From Ustilaginoidea virens (Eukaryota > Ascomycota > Sordariomycetes > Hypocreales > Clavicipitaceae), in the NCBI RefSeq assembly GCF_000687475.1, contig NC_057319.1:1736001-1800000 (forward strand): a stretch of 64,000 nucleotides of DNA, read 5' to 3'. The translations under genes were made by a program, and so were the position numbers. Below, in pieces: positions 11,895 to 25,250 of the stretch. The notes beneath the pieces are model-generated. The model was not told where the DNA came from. It was given only the letters and a program-made list of their open reading frames with translations, and ran no database searches. Positions within the stretch are counted from its first letter, which is position 1, and each line of letters starts with the position of its first letter.

Positions 11895-13321
11895 TGCAAC
11901 CCTAGCATACGTTGAAACTCGGACAAAAGGCCACCGCTCGAGACCCAATCCCACGGGTCCGGTGACCTGTACTGTCCACCGCAACACAACAACAGGGTGC
12001 CCTGCGAAAGAAGGAGTCGGCTTGGTCAGCCCGGCGCTTGGGAATTGCGGCTTGTATAGAATAGGAGATACCCCCAACCCTGGCATGATTGAGGCGTATC
12101 AAAGGAAGGGGGGCCATGTTCACGGAGGAGTACCCGGTAACTTTTCTTCTTCTTTTTTCTTATTCATATGCATATCTTTTCTCTTTAGGTTTGCTTGGCG
12201 TTATTGGCTGGTTGCGGGGATGGGGGGAGATTCGTGTCTTAAAGAAAGCGACAATACTGGTTACTGGTTACGCATGAGCATTTGTGCCTCGGCCACGGCG
12301 AGCAGGCCGAAATCGGATATGCAAAAGGCATATCCGTGCTGCTGTTGTCATCATGTGCAGAGTGCTCGGTAAGCGTACAAGGGATAAGCTCTGGCAAGAA
12401 GACTGCTGTCCCGACCCTCATCATCGTCTGGCGCCGTTGGCGCGTCAAAGGGGCCGACGGTTCCTATGGGCCTAGGACGTGGGCAGTTTTGGTAGTTAGT
12501 TTGGCTGTGAAATCTGCTTCGCGGCCGCGGCTCTGCACCAAAGAACTTGAATGCGCATTGTGCGTCTCGCTTTTATTTTTTTATTTCTATTTTTATCTTT
12601 TTTCCCCCCTGCGACGATTGCGACGCGACGATGCTGTCGAGGGACGACACTCGGCAACCGGCATGGTTGAGGAGAAGAGCCAATGATCAGCTGGCATCGT
12701 TACCAAGGTAACGAACGGTAGGTGCCCCAGCCACCCCAGCCACTCGTAATTTCGCCGGCCACCGCCGCCTTTGCTGGCCACGCCGCCTGAGTCGTGCCAT
12801 CATGGCCCTCGCAATACCCCCCAAGCGTTGCTGGGACTGCCGACTCCTTCGGTACGGAGTACTGCATTCGCAGCTATTGAAAAAGGAACGATCCGATCCC
12901 GTGCGAGGGGAATTGAGCTTGTTTCCTTGCACCCAGGCGGTCTCCCCCTGCACACGACGTGGCCGACGGCCTCGCGGCTAAAGCGTTGCGCCATGCAACA
13001 TCTTCCCTGTGCCGAGTCAGCTTCCCGCCCAATCTGCGATTGAATTGACCAGGCCGGGCACCGGCGCCGCGTGTCGAGCTTGAAGAGGATGCATCCATCG
13101 ACCAGGCAACTAAAACACGTCGCACCCTGGAACAACTACCTCCTAGGCAGTGGGTTGAACCTGGCCTCTTGCGCCTGCTCTGCGAACTGACGCCTGTCAG
13201 GAAGGCACGCAACGTCCCGACGTTTCGTTTCGACGACTACTGGCTCAAGCCTGTCCAATATCCTACCCTACCCCCGTCCTGCGTTTCCCCCTTGCTGAGA
13301 AATAACGGACCAGTTCCCGCC
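11895..13321. other. Intergenic region, no gene seen
   Basis: 1.4 kb between two genes on the same strand. Several short ORFs occur but none resembles a protein. The motif TACGGAGTAC sits at 12853-12862 (see findings). It presumably holds the 3' UTR of the phosphatase-like gene and the promoter of the next gene. Confidence 0.5.
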
Positions 13322-15938
13322 ATGGCAGTCCCCTTTTTCAAGGCCCAAGAGGTCAATTGGATCTCCGAGGACGACGATCAACGGCCGCTTGCGTACCCCG
13401 ACAGCTCCCGTCCGACCGCCGTACAGTACGGCAATGATGCCCACGAGGACCGCTCTTTCAAGACGTCCTAGGAGGACCTTGGTCTAGGTACCCAGTGGCT
13501 GATCTGCCACGTACTGCGGGCCGATTACTCGTTTGCCGGGCTCACCACCGGGCTTTTGCGTCTGACCCACGCGCAGATCCAAGACTTTGTCGCAAAGTAC
13601 GTGCATGAGCATAGGGTCTGGCTGCTCTATGAGCAGCAAGTGCCCAACATTCCGTGGGATGAATTGAATCGCCTTGCTGCCGAGAACAACGCCTCTGTTA
13701 CCCAGCTGATCCATTGCTACCGCCCTGCTCTGCCCACTGACGAGGTTTCGGGGGACGACATCGCCCAAGGGGCTCGATACCTGCGGTGTAATGGTCTCGA
13801 GAGATACATAAAGGACCTGGTCGACTGGCTGGGCATCGGCAAGACGGACTTTCTCGACCTGGGTGTTCAGGACGCTCTTGTCCGGGATGCATTGGACAGG
13901 GAAGCCATCTTGCGGGCGAGCAGGCGTGGTTGGATCCAACTCGAAGAGCTGTCCCGGAATGCGACCAAACAGGCTCAGAGGCTGATTCATCATCGCGCGG
14001 ATGCGGCGTGTGTTGCTCGCGACGTGTTTTTGGGTCTGGAGGACACCTCGCTTTTCGGACATGGTGCTGCTCTCTGGGACCGAAAGCCGCAGAGGAAGGA
14101 TCCCGCCGGCATGCATGGCCAAGGGCCGCAGAGCGAGGATCCTGTTGCCGGTCATGATGGGCGGCTTCCTGTCACACCTGCAGCTCATCGCTTGCTTTGG
14201 TCCGGCATACTCAAAAACGTTGGCCAAGTTGCTCCCGTGGCGCTGATTGAGCAAAGCGCCTTGCCCATCGACATGCACGAGGTAGAGAAGGATCGCAAGC
14301 GCAAGGCACCCACCAAAGCGCAGATGGACGAGATACGCCTCAGTATAGTGCGGCAGTGGCCTGTGTTCCTCCCCCAGTACGTTCCTGGGTGTGTCGTCGC
14401 GGCGGCAGCCAGGGAGAGAAGGCTGGCCAATGCAAATCAGTTCCGGGCACAGCAGCGAGCTCAGCCCCAGGACGAGAGGTGGTCCCATCACCCTCCACGT
14501 CCGCCGTGGATTGCGTCGACGGCGACAGGGGACAAGGTTGGACGGCCTGGCTGCAAAACACCACAGCCTCCTGTGTCGTTGGTTACTCAGACGCCAGAAT
14601 CGTTGGTTGCCCACGACGACCCGCGGAAGATTACTGGTAGCCAAGCTGTAAAGGATGCGATGAAGCCGCCAATGTCTCAAGAAGAGAAGACAAGCCTCCC
14701 TGCAGGCTGCGAAAACTCGGCCAAAGTCTCCCCTCCGGAAGGGGCTTCAAACGAACGAGCCGCGCAAGCCGACGAATCAAAAGGTCGGCAAAGCAACCAT
14801 GTCTCGCACCACCCGAATGCCGAGAACGTACCGACAGACTCGATGCCGACTGTTGCTGGTGATGCTCAAGCGACACCAGACGGCTCGACCGACTGCGATG
14901 CTGATAGTGCTAGCCAGCGACCGTCAAGCGCTCAGCTGAGAGAGATTCTTGACAGCAGGTATTCGGGCTATCTTGGCGCAGAAAAACCAATGGCCCCGAT
15001 GAGAAAATTGAAACCTCCGCGTACGCACCCGTCACGGGCCAGACAGGTCCAGTCCTTCAGCCCGCCCTCGTTCAGACTAACAGCGTTCTCCAGGCTTCTT
15101 TGTGATTCCCGAGGCCGAAGACGATCTGGACTATGTTCCAACCAGCAAGCAAAAGAAAAACAAGCGAAAGCCCGATGATGATGATGATGATGATGATGAT
15201 CTGATGCCAAAGCAATCTACAAAAAAACGGCGCGACGCCAAGGCCGGTGGCAGAAAAGCGACATTTGCGGCATCCCCGACAACGACCCGAGCTGCCACAA
15301 GCAAGCCTTTGCTGAAGCGAGCGCGAGCACAAGCGCCACAGCGAGCCGAGGAGCAGCTCCACGCAGCAAAGCCCGGGGAGCTTGGCAGCCCCGCTGGCGG
15401 GGACCAAGATTCCGACGACGCGCCAGTTGGACGGCCGCAAAGGAGCCAAGCTGCGGCCCGGCCGCACGCTCGGCGGCGGCCACCGCACAAGGAGGACGCC
15501 GCCGCCGCGCTGGATGACGACGGACGCAGAAGCGCGCTCGGCAAGACCAGGAAGAACTCGGACGCCATCTTTGGCATCTACCGACACCAGGAGCTGGCGG
15601 GGCCGCTCCAGCGGACGGAGCAGGCCAAATACGCGTGGTCTGCGGAAACGGCGCACTTTGCAGTCGTTGCCGAGCGCGCCCAGTACGCCCGCAAGGCGGA
15701 CGGCATCGTGCGCGACGCCGGGCCGCTGGACGACGGCGAGACGACGAGGCAGTTTGCAACACTGGCCAGGCTGCGGAGGGAGTTTGACGCGATCGAGGCC
15801 GGGCAGCGAAGCAAGGCGGCGCAGGATGCGAACGAGGCAAGGTTTGCGGGGTGCGCGGATCGGGCAGTGTACGCTACGGAAGCGAAGGAGGCCAGATTTG
15901 CCATGGAGGTGCGCCAGGTGCAGGCCACGGATGGGTAG
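13322..15938 (+). CDS. Unassigned protein with DNA-binding-like N-terminus and Ala-rich helical C-terminus; in-frame stop near start
   Basis: I do not recognise the family. The likely start is ATG 13322 in good context (CCGCCATGG). The frame then meets TAG at 13469-13471 but continues in the same frame to 15020 with protein-like sequence (TQWLICHVLRADYSFAGL, LRLTHAQIQDFVAKYV, VWLLYEQQVPNIPWDELNRL), so a small intron or a nonsense mutation must lie there. A frame-keeping 51-bp intron 13421-13471 is possible but lacks a good branch site. A second intron, 15021-15093 (73 bp, donor GTACGC, branch ACTAAC, acceptor CAG), joins KLKPPR to FFVIPEAEDDLDYVP. After that come a 9-Asp run, a basic KKRR patch that could be a nuclear signal, and an Ala-rich helical end with recurring FA/YA every 7-15 residues. 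The middle (about 14480-15020) is low complexity, Pro/Ser/Thr-rich. It converges with the secreted-protein gene. Confidence 0.6.
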
Positions 15939-16281
15939 AGCATAGGTCAGCCGGGGATGGGATGCTGGGCGCCTGGGACGTTGGTTGTTGAGGCAAAAAC
16001 ATGCACGAGCGGGAACTGCGCGCCAAGGCCTGGCAGTCACAACTAGAGAAAGTTGCTACGAGCGAGAGGATAGACGACGATACGTAAGAAGGGAGTGTTT
16101 TACAGAATAGAGTTGACTTGTTGAAAGATGCTCCCACCTCTTTTTTATTTTCAGGCATCATATCATCATGTCTTGTGGCGCTGGCTCGTGCCAGTACATA
16201 AAACGAAGCCTGACAAGACGCAAGCCTCTGCCTTTTGTGCTGATGCAACCTTGCTGTTGTTCCAAGCCAGGCATCCGTCAC
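15939..16281. other. Convergent intergenic region
   Basis: 343 bp between convergent stops; nothing but presumptive 3' UTRs is visible. Confidence 0.5.
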
Positions 16282-17388
16282 TCACCACGTCGTCCCCGTA
16301 AACCACCTCGACTTGTACAGCTCCTGGTTAAAGATGGAGTCCTGCCGCTTCCCCCCGGCCAAGACGTTGACCTGGGTGCCCGTGACGGCCCCCCACCTGG
16401 CCTGCACGTAGACGGCCTTGCCGTCCGGCAAGAAGCTGACGGACTTGATGTCGGACCGCGGCAGCGAACCCCTCGTGCCGACGGGCTGGAACCCCCCGAG
16501 GTACTTTTGGACGACGGCGCCGCCGTGCTCGAGCTTGCCGCTTCCAATGTCGTACGCGTGGACGTCCGAGTCGGTGCTCACCAGGAGCTTCCGCTGGCCG
16601 GGGATGGGCGCCATGGTGTGCGCCCCGTCCCACCAGGGCGTGTTTTGGCCCCATTCCTCGGTGAGCTGCTTGGCCGGCGAGATGACCTGGCGGACCTGGG
16701 GCTTGGCGTCGAACCGGCCGCCCGAGTACTTGTACGCCGTGAGGATGCTCCGGGACCCCGGGGACTGGGGCGACTTGTCGTTGCTCGCCGCCCACAGCAG
16801 GCTGTTTGCGCTGTCCCACACGAGCGAGTGCGTGGCCGGGATGCCGTCGAGCTCCTGGACGGGGGCGGCGTCGACGTCCTGCCCGGCCCGGGTGTCGAAG
16901 ACGCGGAGGTTGCCCGTCATGGCGTCGTTGGTGGTGGACAGCACCATCTTGCCGTCGGGCAGGAGCTCAGCCGTGTGCGAGTTCTCCATGCCGTCCCTGT
17001 TGAGGCAGATGCCAAACGTGACCTGCTTGTCCGTCGGCCGCCCCGGGTGGTGGTTGATGAGAAAGGCGGCCGTCCCCTGGATGGCCAGCACGCGGTTGCC
17101 GCCGTCTGCCCACTTTTGCTCCGGGGCCACGCAGAGCCCCTTCTTGCACTTGCTGTACATGCATTGGAGGAGCGCGGATGAGATGCCCTTTGCGTTCTTG
17201 ACGCTCCACGTCCACGAGGGCTTGCCGGCGGTGTCGTGGATGACGATCTGCGCCGGCTCCTGCGCCGAGCTGTAAAGGCCGGTGATGAGGTGCGGTTCCG
17301 CGGCGCGTCGCGAGACGTCGGGCGTAGGGCTTGCTGCCGTCTGGGCGACGAGTAAGCAGGACCAGATACCTCCGCGCAGGCCCTTCAT
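16282..17388 (-). CDS. Secreted protein of unknown function, beta-propeller-like
   Basis: A single-exon gene of 368 aa starting at ATG 17388 (MKGLRGGIWSCLLVAQTAAS), which gives a short basic n-region, hydrophobic core and a signal-peptidase site after about residue 20. The ORF is open upstream of this ATG, but that extension has no signal-like start and is probably 5' UTR. The body has repeated blade-like strands with motifs such as HTAELLPDGKMVLSTTND, HSLVWDSANSLLWAASND and IKSVSFLPDGKAVYV, which suggest a propeller fold in a secreted lactonase-like or DUF6528-like protein. Three cysteines cluster near residues 80-90 (CMYSKCKKGLC). No catalytic residues can be assigned. An extracellular or cell-wall location is inferred from the signal peptide. 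Confidence 0.75.
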   Translation of the reverse strand: MKGLRGGIWSCLLVAQTAASPTPDVSRRAAEPHLITGLYSSAQEPAQIVIHDTAGKPSWTWSVKNAKGISSALLQCMYSKCKKGLCVAPEQKWADGGNRVLAIQGTAAFLINHHPGRPTDKQVTFGICLNRDGMENSHTAELLPDGKMVLSTTNDAMTGNLRVFDTRAGQDVDAAPVQELDGIPATHSLVWDSANSLLWAASNDKSPQSPGSRSILTAYKYSGGRFDAKPQVRQVISPAKQLTEEWGQNTPWWDGAHTMAPIPGQRKLLVSTDSDVHAYDIGSGKLEHGGAVVQKYLGGFQPVGTRGSLPRSDIKSVSFLPDGKAVYVQARWGAVTGTQVNVLAGGKRQDSIFNQELYKSRWFTGTTW

Positions 17389-17781
17389 TGCGATGTACCA
17401 GTGCGTCGAAAAGAAGGTGTGTTTTGCGAAATGTAAGCCGGGCCGAAACTGGCTTGGCTTGACTTGATCGATGAGGCTGGCGATGGTTGGGTTACCCGTA
17501 CGCACTCGGAAAACCTGGGAAAGATTTCGGTCTTTGTTTTTCTTTTCCCCTAAAAAGTAAATAAACAAGCTGACAGATGCAAGGACCAGACACCGGCCGC
17601 TTTAAAAGAGTGTGATCCAACTGCACATGGAACTGAAACGTATCCGGCATGTCCGTGTGTACAATGCGTGCTCTGCCTTTATACAGCCAGGCTGCGTCAT
17701 ATGCCAAGTGCGCAATGGATCACCTGCACTCCGTATTCGATAAATGTTCAATGCTCACCTCGCCTCCCCTCCACCCTCTCC

Positions 17782-17815
<34 letters not shown>

Positions 17816-19409
17816 GGTCCAAGTCAAGAGCGCGATAGGGGCATGACGTGTCGCATCAGCATGGCGACGGCCCCTCGATGCTGTTGTTGCACAAAGAGCA
17901 GAGGAGCGACATCCCTGAACGTACGAAAGTACTCCGTACAGAAAGATTGTCCACACGGCAAGTTTTTCTGGTGACGGTACCGTGATTCCATTTGTATTCG
18001 TGCCTCATGACATTTCCTCCTAGCGGCTACCTGTTGCTTGCCAACGTGGCTTCCCTTGCGCCGTAGTGAAAAGAGGAAGAACGCCCCAGGAGATGCCAAG
18101 CGCGTGGGAAACCTTAAAATGGACGTCGTCGGAAGCCCTGATTCCAGTTTGAAGATGGAGAAACCAGGCAAGAAGTGGCAGTGGCCTCCCCTGGCCCCCG
18201 TAGACACTGGATGTCGGTTTATGCGGCTGGAGGGCTGCTAGCCTACCGGATCCTTGTCTGCAGCGCAGCGTACTCCGTGGTCCGCGCTGGCGCTGACTGG
18301 TTCGTTACATTTGTTGGTTGCCATGTCGGACGCCACGCATCCGAAGAGACACTGATGCACGTCTTTGGCAGTTAACCGGGCGCCGGCACTGCAAAGGGGA
18401 TTCAACCAGCTTTTGCACGGGCGTATTCGTCATCTGCTCCTCTCCTCCATAAGGCGGCAGCCGCATGCGCCCTGCACGCCATGCCAATGCGTGCCGCGCC
18501 GAGGATCGGTTCTTCTCAACGAGTTTCTAGATCAGAAGGTAGGACAAGAGACTGCGCCCCGTCATCCGTAAGATGTAGGCGAGCTTTTCGTAGCTGGCAG
18601 CTGAGTTTGGACCGTCATATGGGGCAAGGCGTAGATGCACAGGCATGGTGTGGTGCATTGATCTGTCAAGAGCTCGCGCCATTTTTGTGATGGCACTTTG
18701 ACGCTTTGCGGAAAGATGCTTTGTGCTACGCGAGATGAAAGCATGATGGTGTCAGGGGGTGGTGGTAATGGCCAAGTTCTCTTGTCCTGCACCTGCATTC
18801 TTGAGGCTGGTGACACGGTATGTGGTGCTACCGACGTACAACGATGCAATGTCCGGATTGATATTTTCCGCGTATAATGAACCAATGTTTCTTTGGCCAT
18901 CGTTTGGTGGCAGCCCGTACGTAGCCCGCGCAGCTCAATAGAGGTGGAAGGGAAAAGGCTCTGATTCCAGACACATGCTTTGAACAATGCCGACGCTGCG
19001 ACAACCACAGCGTCAAAGCTTTCTTTGAGAGCCACCAGGGGGCACGAGTTTGAGCTGTGTGCCCTCGGACTGTTGAAAATAGAAGCCGCCAGACCCCGGG
19101 AGCCGGGGCCCTTTTCAACTTGCGAGGCGGCGTCGCATCGCATGCCCCGCGGCCCCGCGATATCAGGAGCTTGCTGGCATTTCCCAGAAATCATTTTGGC
19201 GCTGGTTTGCGGCCAGACTGCAATGCAACGGCTGCGCCGGGCGCTGGGAAAGCGTCGAGAAGCAGGCACCACTGCCAAGCCAAGTTGAGTCATGGCACCA
19301 GACTGCGAAGGCACCGCGAATGATGCCGGTGCTGGTGCTCTGTCCTGGGTGATGACGCCGCTGTCTGTTCCCGACATTCGACGCTGCGTTGCCTGCCGCT
19401 GGATGTTTG
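17389..19409. other. Intergenic region left of the copia element, no supported gene
   Basis: 2 kb with a 32-A homopolymer at 17783-17814 and scattered TACTCCGTAC-type motifs (17929-17939, 18271-18278). A 271-codon ORF (19377-18562, minus) has random-like composition and is not annotated. Confidence 0.5.
17783..17814. repeat. Poly-A homopolymer (32 bp)
   Basis: An uninterrupted A32 run on the + strand. It has no clear target duplication or attached element, so it is treated as a simple repeat. Confidence 0.9.
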
Positions 19410-19414
19410 ATGCC

Positions 19415-19610
19415 TGTCAGGAAGCAGGGAGAGAAAGCGGTATATTGTAAAGGGTTGACCTGACCTGTCTCAACAGTACTTAGGTCACTAGCTATTTATA
19501 GTGGGCACGGGGGTAACCCTAAGGGGCTACTGTTCCCTCGGTTATATGTGCCACATTCGTATCCGGATATTCCCAACATATATGATGATCCACCGGTATC
19601 CCCGCCGACA
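19415..19610 (-). repeat. 3' LTR of copia element
   Basis: 196 bp, paired with 25055-25250. By direct reading the two LTRs differ at 10 sites, all transitions, 9 of them in CA/TA or TG/TA context. Confidence 0.95.
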
Positions 19611-19620
19611 CACCCCCCCA

Positions 19621-22600
19621 GGATATGCTTTATCGAGCATATCCTGCTATATAGCCAATTCCCATATAAAATAAGATAGCAAATAGAACCATAGAAGTCA
19701 TTATACCGTAGCAAGAAGAGCAGTAGAGGCGCTATTATTAAAAACAACCCTTAGGGGTAAAAAATGCCCCTATTTGCACATATCATTATGAGGAACGTAA
19801 AAGATAATAGAAAATAATAATAAACCACAAAATTCAGGTCCACGCAGGAAAATATATGCGGCTGTTAAAACGTATCTTCTCAATCTGTTTGGTGAGGCTT
19901 TTTATCATCCTCTTTATAAGGTATTTCCTTAATATCACAACGAATATTATAAGACTGCCCGGCATCGCGGGAGCCTTTTAATACCACTAGCCCCAACTAA
20001 CAGCAGAAGGTTTCAAATTTCTAGCCTATTAGGGGCTTAGTAAAACCATTAGCAATCATATTACCTATAGGAACCCACGTAATATCAATAGAACCCTTCT
20101 GAACTTCCTATCGCAACCAATAATAATAAATATCAATATGATAGAGCCGGGTTACAAGTTTGAAAAACTCTTCCTTTAATAGGCGAATAGTCTGGATGTT
20201 ATCGCACTAAATAGTAGGGACATCCTATACTAAATAAAGCCCAACTTCCTCATATAGCTTGCGGAACGTAATAACCTCTTTCGCGGTATATAAAATCGCT
20301 AGCAATTCAGCCTCTATAGATAATGTTATTACGGTATCCTATTGACCAGCTTTATATACAATCGGGCCACCAAATAGCTTAATTATATACCCTTATAAGC
20401 TGCATCGGGATATAATATCGTTAGCAAAGGATACATCTAAATATGCCTATATTTCCAGGTTATCGGCACTAAATTTAATAGCAGTATTCTTCTAAGCATA
20501 GCTATAGTTAAGGGCCTTCCTTACCGCACGCAAATGGTCTAGACTAGGATTTTAAAGGAAGCGGGAAAACTGCGATCCGATATAGCCTAGTTTAGGCCTA
20601 GTAATTATAATCGGATATACTAATAATCCTACTATTAACTGGTATCGCTAAGTATCATTAGGTTCAGCCGTTCTATCATACTTCTTAAGTTTTGCGGCAT
20701 TCAATAGGTGCTTAGGGGGTTCCTTTCCATTAAAAGAGGTAAGGTTATATTTAATCGTGAGCTTATCGAAATACGCCCTCTAGGTAAGCTATAGCTTCTT
20801 TTCCGTATAGTCGCGAATAACCTTAATCGCTAAGAACCAATATAACTCGCCGAGGTCCTTGATTTTGAAAGCGCCTATTAATGCAGCATAAAATAACTTA
20901 AATACCTCTACTCGTGACTTATAGTATAGGACGACTAGGTTATCTATATAGAAGAACACGATAAGGGTATCATCAATAAAGATATAGGGGTCCTCGCAGA
21001 CCTATATAAAGCCCCTTTCCATTAGGAATCGTAATAGCTCCTTAAACCATAATAATAGCGACCTTTAAAGCCCATAAAGAGCACGCAATAGCTTAATATA
21101 CGAATAACTATCGTGAAATCCATCAGGCTACTTACAATAGATAGTCTCGTCAAATAGCATATTCAGGAAGGCTATAATAAAGTCGTATTAGTGCGTATCT
21201 AGGTTAAAGTAATACATTAGGGCCATCAGGAGGCGAAAAGTATATGCCGCAAGCGCAGTAGCCTAGGTATCACAAAGGTCGAAAGGTTATTAATTACTAT
21301 GAACGCATAATCGGGCCTTATAACCGGTAAGGAAGCTATCTTAGTCCTATTTATAGGCGAATACCTATTTTAGGTCTAATAGCTTAATCTTAAGATCTAT
21401 AGATAAATTATTCTAACGAATAATATACCTAATCTCCCTATTAGTGACCTTACTGTATTCTTCCTTAGCGGTAGCAATAAATTCCTCGCGCTTAGGATGC
21501 TTTTAAAGCTCTCTCTATATCGCCGGCTCCTTAGGTATATTTGTAATATAAAGGGTCTCTATTATAGCTAACGGCTTTATAATAACTGCTATAAAGACCT
21601 TATAAGCCTTTTTCTCTATCTTAATATAAAGTATATTATCGAGGGGAGGTATTAGCTTAGTCTAATTATCCGGCTCGGGCGAAAATAGCGGGGATAGAAG
21701 TAATATTTAAGCGATCGACTCTTTAGGATAATTTATAACCTTCAAATTAATAGTAATAGGTTAAGGGGCATTACTAACAGCCTCAATTATATTAATTGGC
21801 GTAATACCCTAATCAATAGCCTTATCTGTACCCTATTTAATAGTAGCCTCATTAGCAAAGGGGTTCTTAATTAGATTCCCTAATGCAATAAGCTTAAAGT
21901 CATCCACAATAGGGGTTTCCTCTATATTACTAATAAAGGTGTTTAGATTCTCCCTCTGTTTAGCTAGTATTGGCAATTATTCCTTATCCTTATAAAAGAT
22001 CGTTTTATCAAATATAATATAGCTCGAGTTGAATTAATAGCTTCTCTTCAACAAAAGCACCTAAATTAGGTACTAGGTCGTAGAGATATATCCTGCTAAA
22101 TAGCCAATATAAGCCCTCTAATTAAGCTTTAGACCGGCGCATAATATCCTATCCCTCGTTATTATATAGGCCTTATATCTATAAACGCAAAGGTGGTGAA
22201 TTTAAAGGCGTATATCTTCCGGTAGATATCCCTAGGCAGGCCGATTTTATTAAAGCCAAAGTTAAAGGATTTAGAGTGGTGATTTCTAACTATTATAAGA
22301 TCTTCCTGACTTCTTAGGCATATAATTCAATAGGTAAACCGCTACTTCTGCCGTAATAGGCCATAATTCCTCGGGAAATCCTACTTAAGTACTTAAAAGC
22401 GATATCTTTATCTTTAATACCCCCCCAGAACATTTAGTATAACCGTTCTAATATTAGTGACTAGGGCTTGATAACCGAAGTATAATGCTTTTCTGCCTAG
22501 CTTCTTCCTAACTTCATAATATCTAAAGCGCTATTTTGTTGTTAGAGATAACTATTGCGATTTTTACGTTATACAGGCATAAAACCCGATACTCGAAGGT

Positions 22601-24742
22601 TAGCTAATAACCTAGAAGGTCTGATTTCCTAGGTATCGTGAATATTGACCTTATTCCTATAAATCGGCAGGTGAATAACGCGATATATTTATCACTATTA
22701 AAAGCAGGTGATTATACGAAAAGGTTAAAAGATACAACCTTAAAGGGTTCTTAAGGCATTAATGCCTCTTACGGGTATCGTGAAATCTACTGCGTAATTT
22801 TTATACTGCTATAAACCTTATAATCCGATTTTTCCTACTTAGGAGGTATATTCAATACATCCTTAAAGATATAATCCATTAGATCCCTTCCTAGGTGCCC
22901 AAATCGGGTATGCCATATAGTATAAAGTATTTTCATCGAAATCTTTAGCTAGCGATTATCTCCTCGAGCTAAATAGGCATATTAAGGCTTTTCTTCTCTA
23001 AAATTCCAAGCCCTTATAAGAAATTCACTCGCAGGCATATCGTTTCCGCCGGCCTAATATAAAATGCAGGGTTTCTCTTTAATTTAGCAGATATAAAAGA
23101 TATTTTCTTATATTCTTCCTTTCCTAAGGTAAATCCTATCTATCTTAGTATTCTAATATAATCCTTTCTTCTTTATTAATAATTCGGAAAAAATATTAAC
23201 GAATATTCTAAGAATATATAGAATATTAGCAAAAGTAACGATTTATCTATCTTCTAGTACGATTTAAACGGTTCTAATACTTTAGACCCTAATAGTGCCC
23301 GATACACCTTAAATATACTAATCGATAGCCTTATTAATATGCAGAAACCACTTTTCGTTATTAAATATATATACTATTACACTAGTATTAATAATAATAT
23401 AGGCGCATAAAGCGGGAGACTCATTAGAAAAAGACTCAATAGAAACACCCTCTGCGGTAAAGGCCTACTTCTCCTTTTTTTTTCCTTTCGATTTAATCGA
23501 GTTATTCTTATTATTATTATTATTATTATGCATATCTTAGAAGGCCTTAAATGCAGCTTATACTTCTTTACTTTCCTACTTTATCTTTGCTATTATAGCC
23601 TTTTTAGTTTCCTTCCGAATCCTTAAGTGGAACTTATTAAGCGCTAAAGAAGGAATAAAAGCCTAATAGCTCTTATAATACGGTCCCTTCTTTTTGATAT
23701 ATAGTTGCTCACAGTATTTACAGGGCATTAATTCTAATGATAGTTCCTTTAAAGCTAAAGCTAAAGCTATACCGGTAGTATTCCTAGGGGCGGCGGCGGC
23801 CTTTAACGAAGGCTTTCCTTCAATAGTAAATATAGCATACTTCCCTTTAGCAGTAATATTCCTTTTTTCTTAAAGCTCTACCTACTACCTTGCATCTTTA
23901 ATAATCTCACGAAAATCAATATATTGCCCTCGCTTCTTAGCCCTAGTAATTTCCTAATCGATATTATCCTAAATACTAGGATACTTCTGAGAGAGGGCTT
24001 TCGCTAATATATTAGCAGGCTTATTCCCTAATAGGAGGACTAAGCCACTTTATTCCAATCGGTCGTAAATAGTCAATACTTCACCAAGCTATTCTAAAAC
24101 GTTACATTTATTGAGATTCTATTCTATAACCTGAACGAAGCGCTATACAATATGCTCGGTAATAGCAATCTTTACCGGCTATACGCATTCAACTAGGATA
24201 TATAATTTATCCCTTATTATTAACCTTATTGCTATTATTTATTTGAATTCTGGGCCGAGGGTTATATTAAACCACTCTGCATATTTAGAAAGGACCCGTT
24301 CTAGCTCAGTATAATTATGCCAGTCGTTTCTTAATATAATATTAATAAGAGTAGCCCATTCGTTAGGGCCTAGGCCGTCCGGGATTTATCTCTATTTGAA
24401 ATAGTTATTCGGGTCTTCTAACTATTAGTCTAGCTATAAATAGCTTCGCATTGCTCCAGATACTGCCCTTAACGCTAAGGCTGCCCTAATATTACTAGAA
24501 GGACCACTTTCTATTAGTGTTTCTCCTAATATCGATACCGACAATTATACCAGAATAGGTCGATATAGTTAGAGCGCAATATCCTCAGGTTTGTTAAGAA
24601 TTACTGCTTAATTAGGATTAATAAGATCCCATACCTTCCTTGCCTAAGCCTCGCTCCGAATATAATTATACTAGATATCCCACTCGTATCGGGATATCAG
24701 AATATATGTAGGTTTATTATAATCAACCGTATCGGCACCCAT
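19621..24742 (-). pseudogene. Copia gag-pol remnant
   Basis: On the minus strand the gag start ATG at 24742 opens MGADTVDYNKPTYILISRYE before stops that read as mutated Trp and Gln codons. Near 22.93-22.88 kb the GAG-pre-integrase block reads IWHTRFGHLGRDL, intact at its His residues. Near 20.95 kb the RT active site reads VFFYIDNLVV: the usual YVDD aspartate pair is now D-N, from a G-to-A change. RNase H should follow toward 19.9 kb but was not confirmed. Many stops in all frames mean no protein is made. I verified these three landmarks only; protease and integrase core boundaries were not traced. Confidence 0.85.
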
Positions 24743-25054
24743 CTTTACTATCTGCAATATTCTAGGCACGAAAGGCTGATTATCTAACTAAATAGGTCAA
24801 TTACAGATGAAGTTAAACCACAAAAAGTATCGCGATCTTCCGAATAGCTTCCTTTTTATTATAGGAGGCCACACGAGTATAATAGCAATACGAGGTTTTA
24901 ATAGATCTAGCAGGAATCTACTATCATACCTCAATAGATATCCAAGGAGAATAGTAACCGTAGTATAATCTTAGATATCAAACGATATAGTGCTGTAGCA
25001 CCTAACAAAAGGATGAGAATGAGGTTATTATATTATTTTACACAATTGCTACCA

Positions 25055-25250
25055 TATCAGGAAGCAGGGAGAGAAAGCGGTATATTGTAAAGGGTTGACC
25101 TGACCTGTCTCAATAGTACTCAGGTCACCAGCTATTTATAGTGGGCACGGGGGTAACCCTAAGGGGCTACTATTCCCTCGGTTACATATGCCACATTCGT
25201 ATCCGGACATTCCCGACATATGTGATGATCCACCGGTATCCCCGCCGACA
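25055..25250 (-). repeat. 5' LTR of copia element
   Basis: 196 bp. Its first two bases on the + strand read TA where the partner has TG, consistent with RIP at the terminus. Confidence 0.95.

Noticed and set aside
13484..14680. 398-codon ORF on the minus strand
   Set aside because: Antisense to the unassigned + strand gene, with composition rich in Arg, Leu and Pro and no motif.
18562..19377. 271-codon ORF on the minus strand left of the copia element
   Set aside because: Random-like composition (Ser, Pro, Arg, Cys, His), no domain, no splice-linked neighbour; length is possible by chance at this GC content.
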